From Paracoccus sediminilitoris (GTDB lineage Bacteria; Pseudomonadota; Alphaproteobacteria; Rhodobacterales; Rhodobacteraceae), in assembly GCF_003259195.1 (NCBI RefSeq), contig NZ_QJPK01000002.1, positions 248,001-312,000 on the forward strand: a DNA stretch of 64,000 nucleotides. The letters are read 5' to 3'. Every line of letters begins with the position of its first letter. Within the stretch, counting starts at the first letter, position 1. Shown here one piece after another: positions 1-7,920 of the stretch. The notes below the pieces were generated by a model. It saw only the letters and a program-made list of their open reading frames with translations. It did no database searches and had not been told where the DNA came from. The position numbers and the translations under genes were made by a program.

Positions 1-1
1 C

Positions 2-1123
2 GGCGTCATCTATTCGGGTGCCGAGGCCACGCTGGCCGATTTCGCCACCCGCCACAATATCCCGGTGATCGAGACCCAAGCCGGCAAATCGGCGCTGGCG
101 CAGGACCATCCGATGAACTTCGGGGCGGCGGGGGTCGATGGATCGGCTGCGGCGAATGCGGCGGCAGGCAAGGCCGATCTGGTGATCGGCATCGGCACGC
201 GGCTGCAGGATTTCACCACCGGGTCGCGAACGCTCTTCGCCAACGGGCGGTTGGTCAGCATCAACGTCCAGCCCTATGACGCGGCCAAGCACGGCTCGGT
301 CACGCTGGTGGCTGATGCCAAGGTGGCGCTGGAACAGCTGGGCGGCGCGCTTGGCGAATACCGCGCCGATGCCGCCGATACCGACAGCCGCGCGGCATGG
401 CTGGCGGCGGTGGACGCGCATTGCGCCGCGCCCACGGGCGACGGTTTGCCGACCGATGCACAGGTGATCGGCGCGGTGCAGCGGGCCTCGACCCCCGCCA
501 GCATCGCCATGTGCGCGGCAGGCACCATGCCCGGTGCCCTGAAGCTGCTGTGGCAGCCCAGCCAGGGCGGTTATCACATGGAATACGGGTTCAGCTGCAT
601 GGGCTATGAACTGGCCGGCGCGATGGGGCTGAAGCTGGCCCGTCCGGAACGCGAGGTTCTGTGCTTCGTGGGCGACGGCAGCTACATGATGGCCAATAGC
701 GAATTGGCCACGGCGGTGATGCGGCGGATCCCCTTCACGGTGATCCTGACCGACAACCGCGGCTATGGCTGCATCAACCGCTTGCAGCAGGGCTGCGGCG
801 GCGCACCCTTCAACAATATGTATGTCGACAGCCGGATCGAGGTGCAGCCGCAAATCGACTTCGTCGCCCATGCCGGGGCCATGGGGGCGCATGCCGTCAA
901 GGCCCGCGACATCGCGGACCTTCAGGCCCAGATCGAGGCGGCACGCGGGCGCGACATCCCCACCGTCATCGTCATCAACACGACCGCCGCCGAAGGCCCA
1001 GGTTTCGGCGATGCGGGCCATTGGTGGGACGTCGCCGTCCCCGAGGTGGGCGATACGGATGCCCTGCGTCGCGCCCACGAACGCTATCTTGAACAGGCGG
1101 GCCGTCAGGCCACGCTTAACTGA
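2..1123 (+). CDS. iolD: 3D-(3,5/4)-trihydroxycyclohexane-1,2-dione hydrolase, IolD (5' end outside window)
   Basis: The last 373 residues of a thiamine-diphosphate enzyme that opens the ring of trihydroxycyclohexanedione in myo-inositol catabolism. The reading frame is open from base 2, so the N-terminal pyrimidine-binding domain lies upstream of the window. The visible part holds the end of the central domain and the whole C-terminal cofactor domain. Its ThDP/Mg motif starts at GDGSYMMANSE and ends near TDNRGYG. It ends 12 bases before iolE, which takes the next step, so the identity is supported by context as well as motif. Acetolactate synthase shares this fold, but the iolE and iolB neighbours argue against it. 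Confidence 0.93.
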   Translation, partial: GVIYSGAEATLADFATRHNIPVIETQAGKSALAQDHPMNFGAAGVDGSAAANAAAGKADLVIGIGTRLQDFTTGSRTLFANGRLVSINVQPYDAAKHGSVTLVADAKVALEQLGGALGEYRADAADTDSRAAWLAAVDAHCAAPTGDGLPTDAQVIGAVQRASTPASIAMCAAGTMPGALKLLWQPSQGGYHMEYGFSCMGYELAGAMGLKLARPEREVLCFVGDGSYMMANSELATAVMRRIPFTVILTDNRGYGCINRLQQGCGGAPFNNMYVDSRIEVQPQIDFVAHAGAMGAHAVKARDIADLQAQIEAARGRDIPTVIVINTTAAEGPGFGDAGHWWDVAVPEVGDTDALRRAHERYLEQAGRQATLN

Positions 1124-1135
1124 ACGGACAAGACC

Positions 1136-2050
1136 ATGATCCTTTACGGCACCAATCCCATCGCCTGGTCGAATGACGACGACCACAGCATCGGCGCCCA
1201 TCTGTCGCTGGACGATTGCCTGTCCGATTGCCGCAAGATCGGCTTCGACGGCATCGAAAAGGGCCACAAGATGCCCAACGAAGGCAGCGCGCTGAAGGCC
1301 GCACTTGGCGAATACGGACTGCGCTTTGTGGGCGGCTGGCATTCGACCAACATCCTGGCCACCGGCGCGACGCTGGAAACGGAAATGGCGGCACTGGACG
1401 TGCATATCGCCATGACCAAGGGCGCGGGCAGCGACGTGGTGATCCTGTGCGAATGCTCGAACACGGTGCATGGCAACGATCAGGTCGCGGTGAACGACCG
1501 CCCCATCCTGTCGGATGAGGAATGGGACCGCCTGATGGAGGGACTGAACGCGCTGGCTAGCCATGCGGCGGGGCAGGGCGTGCGCGCCTGCTATCACCAC
1601 CATATGGGCACCTGCGTGGAAAGCGCGGATGACGTCGACCGCTTCATGGCCGCCGCCGGACCCGATTTGCATCTGCTGCTGGACACCGGCCACCTGACCT
1701 TTGCGGGTGCCGACCCGGAAGCGGTCGCGGCCAAATACATGGACCGCGTCGGACATATCCACTGCAAGAACGTCCGCCCCGATATCATGGCGCAGGTCCG
1801 CGATCAGGGCCTGTCCTTCATCGAGGGCGTGCGTCGCGGGGCCTTCACCGTGCCGGGTGATGTCGAGGGCTGCGTCGATTTCACCTCCGTGCTGAAGGTC
1901 GCGGCCAAGGCGGGTTATTCCGGCTGGCTGGTGATCGAGGCCGAACAGGACAGCGCCATCCGCGATCCGCTGCACTATCAGTCGATGGGGCATAAGGCCC
2001 TGCGCCGCATGGCACGCGACGCGGGTCTGGACCGCGACGCGGCCGCCTGA
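1136..2050 (+). CDS. iolE: myo-inosose-2 dehydratase, IolE
   Basis: A 304-residue TIM-barrel protein of the xylose-isomerase-like family. IolE dehydrates 2-keto-myo-inositol (scyllo-inosose) to trihydroxycyclohexanedione, the substrate of IolD. The N-terminus (GTNPIAWSNDD) and the metal-site segments (YHHHMGT, LLLDTGHLTFAG, HIHCKNVRP, VIEAEQD) match the family, and the length is normal. It starts 12 bases after iolD. A strong hairpin separates it from iolB downstream. Family members include other sugar isomerases, but the iol context makes this assignment firm. Confidence 0.95.
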   Translation: MILYGTNPIAWSNDDDHSIGAHLSLDDCLSDCRKIGFDGIEKGHKMPNEGSALKAALGEYGLRFVGGWHSTNILATGATLETEMAALDVHIAMTKGAGSDVVILCECSNTVHGNDQVAVNDRPILSDEEWDRLMEGLNALASHAAGQGVRACYHHHMGTCVESADDVDRFMAAAGPDLHLLLDTGHLTFAGADPEAVAAKYMDRVGHIHCKNVRPDIMAQVRDQGLSFIEGVRRGAFTVPGDVEGCVDFTSVLKVAAKAGYSGWLVIEAEQDSAIRDPLHYQSMGHKALRRMARDAGLDRDAAA

Positions 2051-2060
2051 TCGACATGAC

Positions 2061-2088
2061 GCGGCCAAGGGGGCGATCCCTTGGCCGC
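2061..2088 (+). terminator. intercistronic hairpin between iolE and iolB
   Basis: A perfect 11-bp inverted repeat, GCGGCCAAGGG / CCCTTGGCCGC, with a 6-base loop, begins 11 bases after the iolE stop. No T-run follows it, so it is not a classical intrinsic terminator. It more likely protects the 3' end of the iolD-iolE message or partly attenuates transcription into iolB. The structure is seen; the role is inferred. Confidence 0.5.
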
Positions 2089-2117
2089 ACCACGGGACCA
2101 AATACAAGGAGCAACCC

Positions 2118-2924
2118 ATGAGCCATCTTCTTCGAAAGCCCCTTGGGCAGCATGGCAAGGTGCATCAGATCACCGCGCAGGATGCCGGATGGCGGCACGT
2201 GGGGTTCTCGCTCTATCGGCTGCGGGCGGGTGAAAGCGCGGCCGAGGCGACCGGCAGCAACGAGGTGATCCTGGTCATGGTCGAGGGCAAAGCCGCCTTT
2301 ACCGCCGCAGGGCAGGATTGGGGCGTGCTGGGCGAACGGATGGACGTCTTCGAAAAGACCCCGCCGCATTGTCTCTATGTGCCGAACGGGCAGGACTGGT
2401 CGGCCACTGCTGAAACCGATTGCGTCATTGCCGTCTGCGCCGCCCCCGGTCGTGGCGGCCATCCCGCCCGCCGCATCGGACCCGACGGCATCACGCTGAC
2501 CCAACGCGGCAAGGGCGGCAACACCCGCCACATCAACAATATCGCGATGGAGGCCGAGGATTACTGCGACAGCCTGCTGGTCACCGAGGTCTTTACCCCC
2601 GCAGGTCATTGGTCCTCCTATCCCAGCCACCGTCATGACGAGGACGACTTCCCGCGCATCACCTATCTGGAGGAAACCTATTACCACCGCCTGAACCCCG
2701 CCCAAGGCTGGGCCGTGCAGCGGGTCTATACCGATGACGGGACCTTGGATGAGGTGATGGCGGTCAAGGATGGCGACGTGGTGCTGGTGCCGCGCGGCCA
2801 TCACCCCTGCGGCGCGCCCTATGGGTTCGAGCTGTACTACCTGAACGTCATGGCGGGGCCGCGCCGCAACTGGCGCTTCGTCCCGGCGCCTGAGGTCGAG
2901 GAGATCATCGCCCGCGACGCCTAG
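2118..2924 (+). CDS. iolB: 5-deoxy-glucuronate isomerase, IolB
   Basis: A 268-residue bicupin enzyme that converts 5-deoxyglucuronate, the product of IolD, into 2-deoxy-5-keto-gluconate. Family segments include the N-terminal LLRKPLG, the metal-site stretch SHRHDEDDFPR and the C-terminal PRGHHPCGAPYG and YYLNVMAGP. A ribosome-binding sequence AAGGAGC precedes the ATG by about 7 bases. Its stop codon overlaps that of nagA in the sequence CTAG, so the iol operon ends here. The kinase iolC and the aldolase step are not in this window. Confidence 0.95.
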   Translation: MSHLLRKPLGQHGKVHQITAQDAGWRHVGFSLYRLRAGESAAEATGSNEVILVMVEGKAAFTAAGQDWGVLGERMDVFEKTPPHCLYVPNGQDWSATAETDCVIAVCAAPGRGGHPARRIGPDGITLTQRGKGGNTRHINNIAMEAEDYCDSLLVTEVFTPAGHWSSYPSHRHDEDDFPRITYLEETYYHRLNPAQGWAVQRVYTDDGTLDEVMAVKDGDVVLVPRGHHPCGAPYGFELYYLNVMAGPRRNWRFVPAPEVEEIIARDA

Positions 2925-4027
2925 GCCGCCAGCGGGCCGCGCAGGGTCAGGTCGTGATCCAGAACGATCAGATCGGCCCTGCGACCCGGCGCTACACGCC
3001 CGAAGCGGTCATCCGCGCCGATCAGGGCGGCAGGGATGCTGGTCGCCATGGCCAGCGCCCGTGCGGGGTCGGCCCCTGCCGCCACGATGTTCTGTATCGC
3101 CCGGTCCAGCCGCAGATCGGCCCCCGCCAGCGTGCCGTCGGGCAGGGTCAGGCGGCCTTCGCGGCGCAGGATGGTTCGGCCATGCAGGTCGAAGCTGTCC
3201 ATGTCGCTGCCCGCCACGGCCATGCAGTCGCTGACTAGGAACAGCCCCGACGGTCGCGCGCGCAGGGCCACCGACAGCGCCGCCGGATCGACATGAACAC
3301 CGTCCGCGATTAGTCCGGCATGGGCCTCGCCCGAGAGGACCGCTCCGACAAGGCCGGGGGCGCGATGGGCCATCTGGCTCATGGCGTTGAACAGATGGGT
3401 GGCAAGGCGCGCACCGGCGGCGAAACTCGCGCGGGCGGTTTCCAGGCTGCAATCGCTGTGACCAAGGCTGACCAGCACACCCGCATGGGTCAGTTGCGCG
3501 ATCTGGTCGGGCGTCACCGATTCGGGGGCCAGCGTCACCATCAGCACCGGCAGGTCGCGGGCGGCGGCGCAGAGCCGCGCCAGGTCGTCCTGCTGCATGG
3601 GCCGGATCAGGGCGGGGTCATGGGCACCGGCGCGGCGGGGGTCCAGATGCGGCCCCTCCAGGTGCAGGCCCAGCAGGCCGGGCGTGCCCGCGCGCGCAGC
3701 CTGGATGGTGGCCTCGATGACGCTGGCGGTCACCTCCGCGCGGTCGGTGATCAGCGTCGGCAGCACGCCCGCGCAACCAAGCCCGCGATGGGCGGCGCAG
3801 ATATGGGCCAGCTTATTGGCATCCGTGTCGGCCCCGACCATCAGCCCGCCGCCGCCGTTCACCTGCAAGTCGACAAAGCCGGGGGCCACAATGCCGGGGA
3901 GAGGTTCGGCGCCCTTGGGGGCGGCACGGGTGACGCTGGTGATCCGGTCGCCGTCTATGGCGACGGCCATGCCTTCGTGCAGTTCGGTGCCATCGAACAG
4001 CAGATCGGGGGCCAAGATGCGGGTCAT
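2921..4027 (-). CDS. nagA: N-acetylglucosamine-6-phosphate deacetylase, NagA
   Basis: A 368-residue amidohydrolase-superfamily enzyme that removes the acetyl group from GlcNAc-6-phosphate. Visible landmarks are GFVDLQVNGGGG, the metal-binding LHLEGPHLDP, LGHSD and THLFNAMS, and the catalytic-Asp region LVSDCMAV. The start is at base 4027, where ATG overlaps the nagK-like stop in ATGA. A longer open frame upstream lies inside that neighbour. With the kinase it forms a two-gene unit that would feed GlcNAc, for example from murein turnover, into amino-sugar metabolism. A glucosamine-6-phosphate deaminase is not in the window. Confidence 0.93.
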   Translation of the reverse strand: MTRILAPDLLFDGTELHEGMAVAIDGDRITSVTRAAPKGAEPLPGIVAPGFVDLQVNGGGGLMVGADTDANKLAHICAAHRGLGCAGVLPTLITDRAEVTASVIEATIQAARAGTPGLLGLHLEGPHLDPRRAGAHDPALIRPMQQDDLARLCAAARDLPVLMVTLAPESVTPDQIAQLTHAGVLVSLGHSDCSLETARASFAAGARLATHLFNAMSQMAHRAPGLVGAVLSGEAHAGLIADGVHVDPAALSVALRARPSGLFLVSDCMAVAGSDMDSFDLHGRTILRREGRLTLPDGTLAGADLRLDRAIQNIVAAGADPARALAMATSIPAALIGADDRFGRVAPGRRADLIVLDHDLTLRGPLAA

Positions 4028-4863
4028 GCCGTGCCCCTCAGGTCCCGCGCCATGGCAAGCGCGCCATCGACCGCAGATCCCTTGGCCGGTCGCACGTCCC
4101 AATCCTGCGCCAGCCGCGCGGCATAGAAGGGCCCCAGCCCGCCAAGGCAGACCACCGGCAGGCCTTGCCCCTGTTGCAATACGCGAATGGCATCGGACAT
4201 CTGGGCCACGGCCTGATCGCGGATGCGCTGCCCCTCGGGGTCCTGGGTGGCGATCAGACGCGGGGCCAGGGTCGCGAAATCGGCGGGGCTGGCAGTGGTG
4301 CCGAAGGCGATGATGCCGTCATGGCCGCCGAATTCGTCGCGGATTGCCGCCAGCAGCGGGCTGTCGGGGGCAAAGCCATCGCCCGCGCGCATGGCCTGCG
4401 CCAAGAGGGTCCGGCCAAGAACGGCGCCGCTGCCCTCGTCGCCCATCAGAAAGCCGCGCCCGCCATATTGGCGCAGATCGCCCCCCCGCTGCACGGCCAG
4501 GACAGACCCCGTGCCGACCGCCACCAGAATGCCGTCGGCGGTCCCCAAGGCACCCCTTGCGGCGGTGACGGCGTCGTTGACGACCAGCGTGCGGGCAAAG
4601 GGCAGGCTGTTGCGTATCAGGGCCGCGGGTCGGGCAAGCCCGCCCCCCGCGACACCCAGCACCGCCACCAGATCGGCGGGGGTCGCCCCGGCCTGCACCA
4701 TCGCGGCGGTGGCGGCCGCCAGAATGCTGACCGTTGCCCCCTGCGGGTCCGAATTGATGTTGGCCGGCCCGCCTTCGCCACGGCCCAGCAGCTGACCGGC
4801 GTGATCGCAGATTGCCGCCCGGCAGCCTGTTCCGCCGCCATCCAGTCCCAGATAAAGCACCAT
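4024..4863 (-). CDS. N-acetylglucosamine/glucosamine kinase, BadF/BadG/BcrA/BcrD family
   Basis: A 279-residue sugar kinase of the actin-like ATPase fold. The phosphate-1 loop is LGLDGGGTGCRAA at the N-terminus. A second phosphate loop (VAVGTGSVL) and GRGFLMGDEGSG follow, and CLGGLGPFYA lies near the C-terminus. The start at base 4863 has AGGAGG eight bases upstream; the open frame extends further but without a better site. The four-base overlap with nagA points to phosphorylation of GlcNAc, giving the NagA substrate. Glucosamine as substrate cannot be excluded from sequence. Confidence 0.85.
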   Translation of the reverse strand: MVLYLGLDGGGTGCRAAICDHAGQLLGRGEGGPANINSDPQGATVSILAAATAAMVQAGATPADLVAVLGVAGGGLARPAALIRNSLPFARTLVVNDAVTAARGALGTADGILVAVGTGSVLAVQRGGDLRQYGGRGFLMGDEGSGAVLGRTLLAQAMRAGDGFAPDSPLLAAIRDEFGGHDGIIAFGTTASPADFATLAPRLIATQDPEGQRIRDQAVAQMSDAIRVLQQGQGLPVVCLGGLGPFYAARLAQDWDVRPAKGSAVDGALAMARDLRGTA

Positions 4864-4949
4864 CACGCCTCCTGGCCGGCAAGGAACGCCATGCGGGGGC
4901 GAATGAAAAGCCCCAATTTCATCCCTTGCCGGGTTTTCAACAAGGCGAT

Positions 4950-4964
4950 GTTCATGCAATGTTC
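4950..4964 (+). promoter_or_regulatory. LexA (SOS) operator upstream of imuA
   Basis: The sequence GTTCATGCAATGTTC is a perfect GTTC-N7-GTTC direct repeat, the LexA recognition sequence described for alphaproteobacteria. It lies 21 bases before the chosen imuA start and 86 bases upstream of the divergent kinase gene. A possible earlier ATG for imuA at 4959 lies inside the box, which favours the later start at 4986. Confidence 0.8.
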
Positions 4965-4985
4965 ACCTTCTGCCCAAGGTCGATC

Positions 4986-5597
4986 ATGCTGCCACCTGAA
5001 CCGAACCCCTTTCAGCTTGTGCCTGCCCGCATCCACGAGGTCGAGGGTGCGGGTCGTCATGCCTTTGCCATCTTTCAGGCCGCGCGCCATGCGGGGCCGG
5101 TCTTCTGGGTCCGACCCCTGCGCGATCGGGGCACGTTCCTGCCGGCGGGGCTGCCGCAGGGTCTGGCTGCGCGGCTGTATCAGGTCTGCGCCGGATCCGA
5201 GGTCGATCTGCTTTGGGCGGTCGAGGAAACCCTGCGCGCGCGCCTGACGGGTTTCGTCCTGGCCGAGCCGACCAAGCCCCTGTCCCTGACCGCCGGGCGA
5301 CGGCTGCAGCTGGCGGCCGAGGCTGGGCGCACGACCGGCCTGATGATGATCGGGGCGGGGGCCGGGTCCAATGCCACCGAAAGCCGCTGGCATTGCAGGC
5401 CGTTGGCGGGGGCGGGATGGGACATGGCCGCCCACCATTGGGCGCTGACCAAGAACAAGCGCGGCCTGACGGGCGCCTGGCATGTCGCATGGGACCCGCA
5501 GGACGGGGTCCCGCAGATTTTTGATACCCGTGATGATCAGGCGGGGTTCGGTCAGGCGGGGGTCGACCAAGCCAGCGGTGCTGGGTCGTCGCGCTGA
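4986..5597 (+). CDS. imuA: ImuA-like SOS mutagenesis protein
   Basis: A 203-residue protein that resembles the ImuA family, RecA-fold proteins of the ImuA-ImuB-DnaE2 damage-induced mutagenesis system. The family-like stretches are IHEVEGAGRHAFAIFQAARH, DLLWAVEETLRA and LSLTAGRRLQLAAEAGRTTG, and there is no Walker A loop. The LexA box directly upstream supports an SOS role. Unusually, no imuB or dnaE2 follows: the next gene converges from the other strand and overlaps its 3' end by 46 bases. It may be a stand-alone copy, or its partners may lie elsewhere in the genome. Start 4986 was chosen over 4959, which sits in the operator. Confidence 0.75.
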   Translation: MLPPEPNPFQLVPARIHEVEGAGRHAFAIFQAARHAGPVFWVRPLRDRGTFLPAGLPQGLAARLYQVCAGSEVDLLWAVEETLRARLTGFVLAEPTKPLSLTAGRRLQLAAEAGRTTGLMMIGAGAGSNATESRWHCRPLAGAGWDMAAHHWALTKNKRGLTGAWHVAWDPQDGVPQIFDTRDDQAGFGQAGVDQASGAGSSR

Positions 5598-5839
5598 GCA
5601 AAGCGCAGCAGGTGCCGTTCGATGACATCGCGCAGGCTCTCCATCGCCTCGGCATCGCTGGCATCCAGGACCAGATGCAGGCCATCCGCGGTCGTGGCGA
5701 TGCGCGCCGTTCCCATCTCGAAGGTCAGGATCGCGTGGTTATCGGCCAGGGTGACCGGGATCTTGTGGCCGAAATGCTTGCCCATCGTGGTCATCAGGCC
5801 CGTGGCGCGTTCGGTGGGAAAATCTGCGGTCATCTGCAT
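5552..5839 (-). CDS. DUF2218 family small protein
   Basis: A 95-residue cytoplasmic protein of the DUF2218 type: an N-terminal TERATGLMTTMGKHFGHK, then ILTFEMGTARI and a C-terminal LRDVIERHLLRFAQRDD. No enzymatic function is known for the family, but its members are often encoded beside siderophore uptake and reduction genes. That fits here, where it is divergent from a siderophore ABC operon. The start at 5839 has AGGA upstream; a second in-frame ATG lies two codons in. Its 3' end overlaps imuA by 46 bases. Confidence 0.8.
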   Translation of the reverse strand: MQMTADFPTERATGLMTTMGKHFGHKIPVTLADNHAILTFEMGTARIATTADGLHLVLDASDAEAMESLRDVIERHLLRFAQRDDPAPLAWSTPA

Positions 5840-5906
5840 GGCGGAATCCTTTGGTATCCGGCCCCGCGATCGGGGCGATCCGCCTTGGGCTAGGGCGACC
5901 AACCAA

Positions 5907-5920
5907 ATTTGTCAACAAAT
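5907..5920. promoter_or_regulatory. inverted repeat in the divergent DUF2218 / siderophore-transporter promoter region
   Basis: ATTTGTCAACAAAT is an inverted repeat with 6-base arms and a 2-base centre, AT-rich in GC-rich DNA, between the two divergent iron-related genes. Read on the minus strand it contains TTGACA (5915-5910), 17 bases before a weak TAGCCC (5892-5887). It would therefore cover the -35 element of DUF2218. It could be an iron-regulator operator of the RirA, Irr or Fur type, but it does not match a consensus I can quote with confidence. Confidence 0.4.
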
Positions 5921-6046
5921 CGGCGCGGTAACCTGACAAAAACACGCGGGCATTCTTTACCTTGGTCATCTGCCGCGCTAGGGCCTTGGTTGCGCGCCCG
6001 ATTGTCCGGCCTGTTGGATGGGCGCGCGTCAATGAAAGGATCTGTC

Positions 6047-6967
6047 ATGCGTCACATTGCCCTGTCCGGCCTGATGGCCGTCACGCTGTCATCCGTCGCC
6101 CTGTCATCCGCCGCATTTGCCCAGGATGTCACCATCCAGACCGCGCAGGGTCCGGTCGAACTGCCCGCAAACCCGCAACGGGTCGCCGTCTATGACATGG
6201 CGGCGCTGGACACTTTGCAGGCGATGGGCGTGACGCCTGCGGGCACCATCGACGACATCATGGTTCCGGCGCTGCGCGAAGGGGCCAAGGATGCCGCCCC
6301 TGTCGGCACGCTGTTCGAACCCGACCTCGAGGCACTGGCGGGGCTGACACCCGATCTGGTCATCGTCGGAGGCCGGTCTTCGACCCAGCTGCAGACCGTG
6401 TCTCAGGTCGCCCCTGCCATCGACATGACCATCGACACCGACCTGCTGCCCGAGGCCCGCGCCCGCATCGAGGCCTATGGCACGCTGTTCGGCAAGCAGG
6501 ACCGCGCCGCGCAGATGCGCGAGACCTTGGACAACAAGCTGGCCGCGCTGAAGGATGCCGCCCATGGCCACGACACCGCGATGATCGTGATGACCAACGG
6601 TCCCAAGATGGCGGCCTATGGCAAGGGGTCGCGCTTTGGCTGGATCTATGATGCCGCCGGCCTGGCCGAGGCCGCGTCCGGTCTGGACGAGGCCACCCAC
6701 GGGCAGGCCATCACCCATGAATTCATCGCCGAGGCCGATCCCGACTGGCTGCTGGTCGTCGATCGCGGGGCTGCCATCGGCGAGGACGGGCAGGGCGCCC
6801 AAGCGACGCTGACCTCGGATCTGGTGGCGGGGACGACGGCGTGGTCCAGGGGGCAGGTCGTCTATCTGGACCCGGCGGCGAATTATATCGCGGCGGGCGG
6901 TTACGGGTCGCTGATCGCGACGCTGGACCAGCTGACCAAGGCACTGACCGACAGCCCCACCCGCTGA
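6047..6967 (+). CDS. siderophore ABC transporter, periplasmic substrate-binding protein (FatB/CeuE type)
   Basis: A 306-residue precursor with a Sec signal peptide likely cut after residue 25 (AFA). The mature protein has the class III binding-protein layout, two lobes joined by a long helix. Family motifs are PANPQRVAVYDMAALDTL, GLTPDLVIVGGRSS and EADPDWLLVVDRG. It should capture a ferric siderophore in the periplasm; the actual ligand cannot be read from sequence. The start at 6047 has AAAGGA seven bases upstream; a further ATG at 6032 is less well placed. It overlaps the next gene by one base (TGATG), so the four transporter genes are one operon. Confidence 0.9.
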   Translation: MRHIALSGLMAVTLSSVALSSAAFAQDVTIQTAQGPVELPANPQRVAVYDMAALDTLQAMGVTPAGTIDDIMVPALREGAKDAAPVGTLFEPDLEALAGLTPDLVIVGGRSSTQLQTVSQVAPAIDMTIDTDLLPEARARIEAYGTLFGKQDRAAQMRETLDNKLAALKDAAHGHDTAMIVMTNGPKMAAYGKGSRFGWIYDAAGLAEAASGLDEATHGQAITHEFIAEADPDWLLVVDRGAAIGEDGQGAQATLTSDLVAGTTAWSRGQVVYLDPAANYIAAGGYGSLIATLDQLTKALTDSPTR

Positions 6968-7920
6968 TGCGCCCGCTGCCCGCCCTGCTGATGGCGCTGG
7001 TCGCGCTGATGCTGGCCAGCCTGACCGTCGGGGCCGCCCATGTCGATCTGCGCGACATCTTTCGCGACAGCCGCGCGATGCTGGTCCTGCTGGAATCGCG
7101 CCTGCCGCGTACGGTGGCGGTGGCCCTGACCGGGGCCGCGCTGTCGGTGGCAGGGGTTCTGATCCAGGCGCTGGTGCGCAACCGCTTTGTCGGCCCCGAC
7201 ACCGTCGGCACCGCCGAGGGCGCGGCCCTTGGCCTGCTGGGCGTCACCATCCTGTTCCCGGCCAGCCCGCTGTGGGTGCGCATGATCGCGGCCAGCCTTG
7301 CGGCAATGGCGACGACCTGGCTGTTTCTTGGCGTGATCCGCCGTCTGCCCGTGCGCGAAGTGATGCTGATCCCCATCGCGGGCCTGGTTCTGTCGGGGGT
7401 GCTGGGATCGGTCGTGACCTTTGTCGGCTGGCAGACCGACCTGATGCAATATGTCAGCACCTGGCTGCTGAGCGGCGAATTTTCGGGCGTGATCGCGGGG
7501 CGCTATGAACTGCTGTGGGTCGCGGCGGGGGCGGCGGGACTGGCATGGTTCGCCGCCGACCGCTTTGCCATTCTGGGCTTGGGCGATCAGGTGGCCACGG
7601 GGCTGGGGCTCTCCACGGCCTCGGTCATGCGGCTTGGGCTGGCGGTGGTTTCCGTGGTGACGGCGATGGTCGTGACCACGGTGGGGATGATCCCCTTCGT
7701 CGGGCTGGTGGTGCCGAACCTGGTATCGCGCGTGATGGGCGACAACCTGCGGGCCTCGCTGCCGGTGGTGGCGCTGTCGGGGGCGGTGCTGGTGCTGGCC
7801 TGCGACCTGGCGGGGCGGCTGGTCATCTATCCCTACGAGGTGCCCGCCGGCATGATCCTGGGCATTCTGGGTGCGGCCCTGTTCCTGTGGCTGCTGCATC
7901 GCAGGCCCGCCCATGGATAG
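6967..7920 (+). CDS. siderophore ABC transporter permease (FecCD family), first of two
   Basis: A 317-residue inner-membrane protein of the FecCD/BtuC family with about nine or ten hydrophobic helices. Typical segments are SRLPRTVAVALTGAALSVAG near residue 45 and IPFVGLVVPNLVSRVMGDN near residue 240, the latter carrying the loop that contacts the ATPase. It would form a heterodimeric channel with the next gene. The start codon overlaps the binding-protein stop, and its own stop overlaps the next start by 8 bases. Confidence 0.9.
   Translation: MRPLPALLMALVALMLASLTVGAAHVDLRDIFRDSRAMLVLLESRLPRTVAVALTGAALSVAGVLIQALVRNRFVGPDTVGTAEGAALGLLGVTILFPASPLWVRMIAASLAAMATTWLFLGVIRRLPVREVMLIPIAGLVLSGVLGSVVTFVGWQTDLMQYVSTWLLSGEFSGVIAGRYELLWVAAGAAGLAWFAADRFAILGLGDQVATGLGLSTASVMRLGLAVVSVVTAMVVTTVGMIPFVGLVVPNLVSRVMGDNLRASLPVVALSGAVLVLACDLAGRLVIYPYEVPAGMILGILGAALFLWLLHRRPAHG

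Noticed and set aside
3320-4126. Plus-strand open frames opposite nagA
   Set aside because: Low-complexity Gly/Ala/Gln-rich translation without domains; nagA is clear on the other strand.
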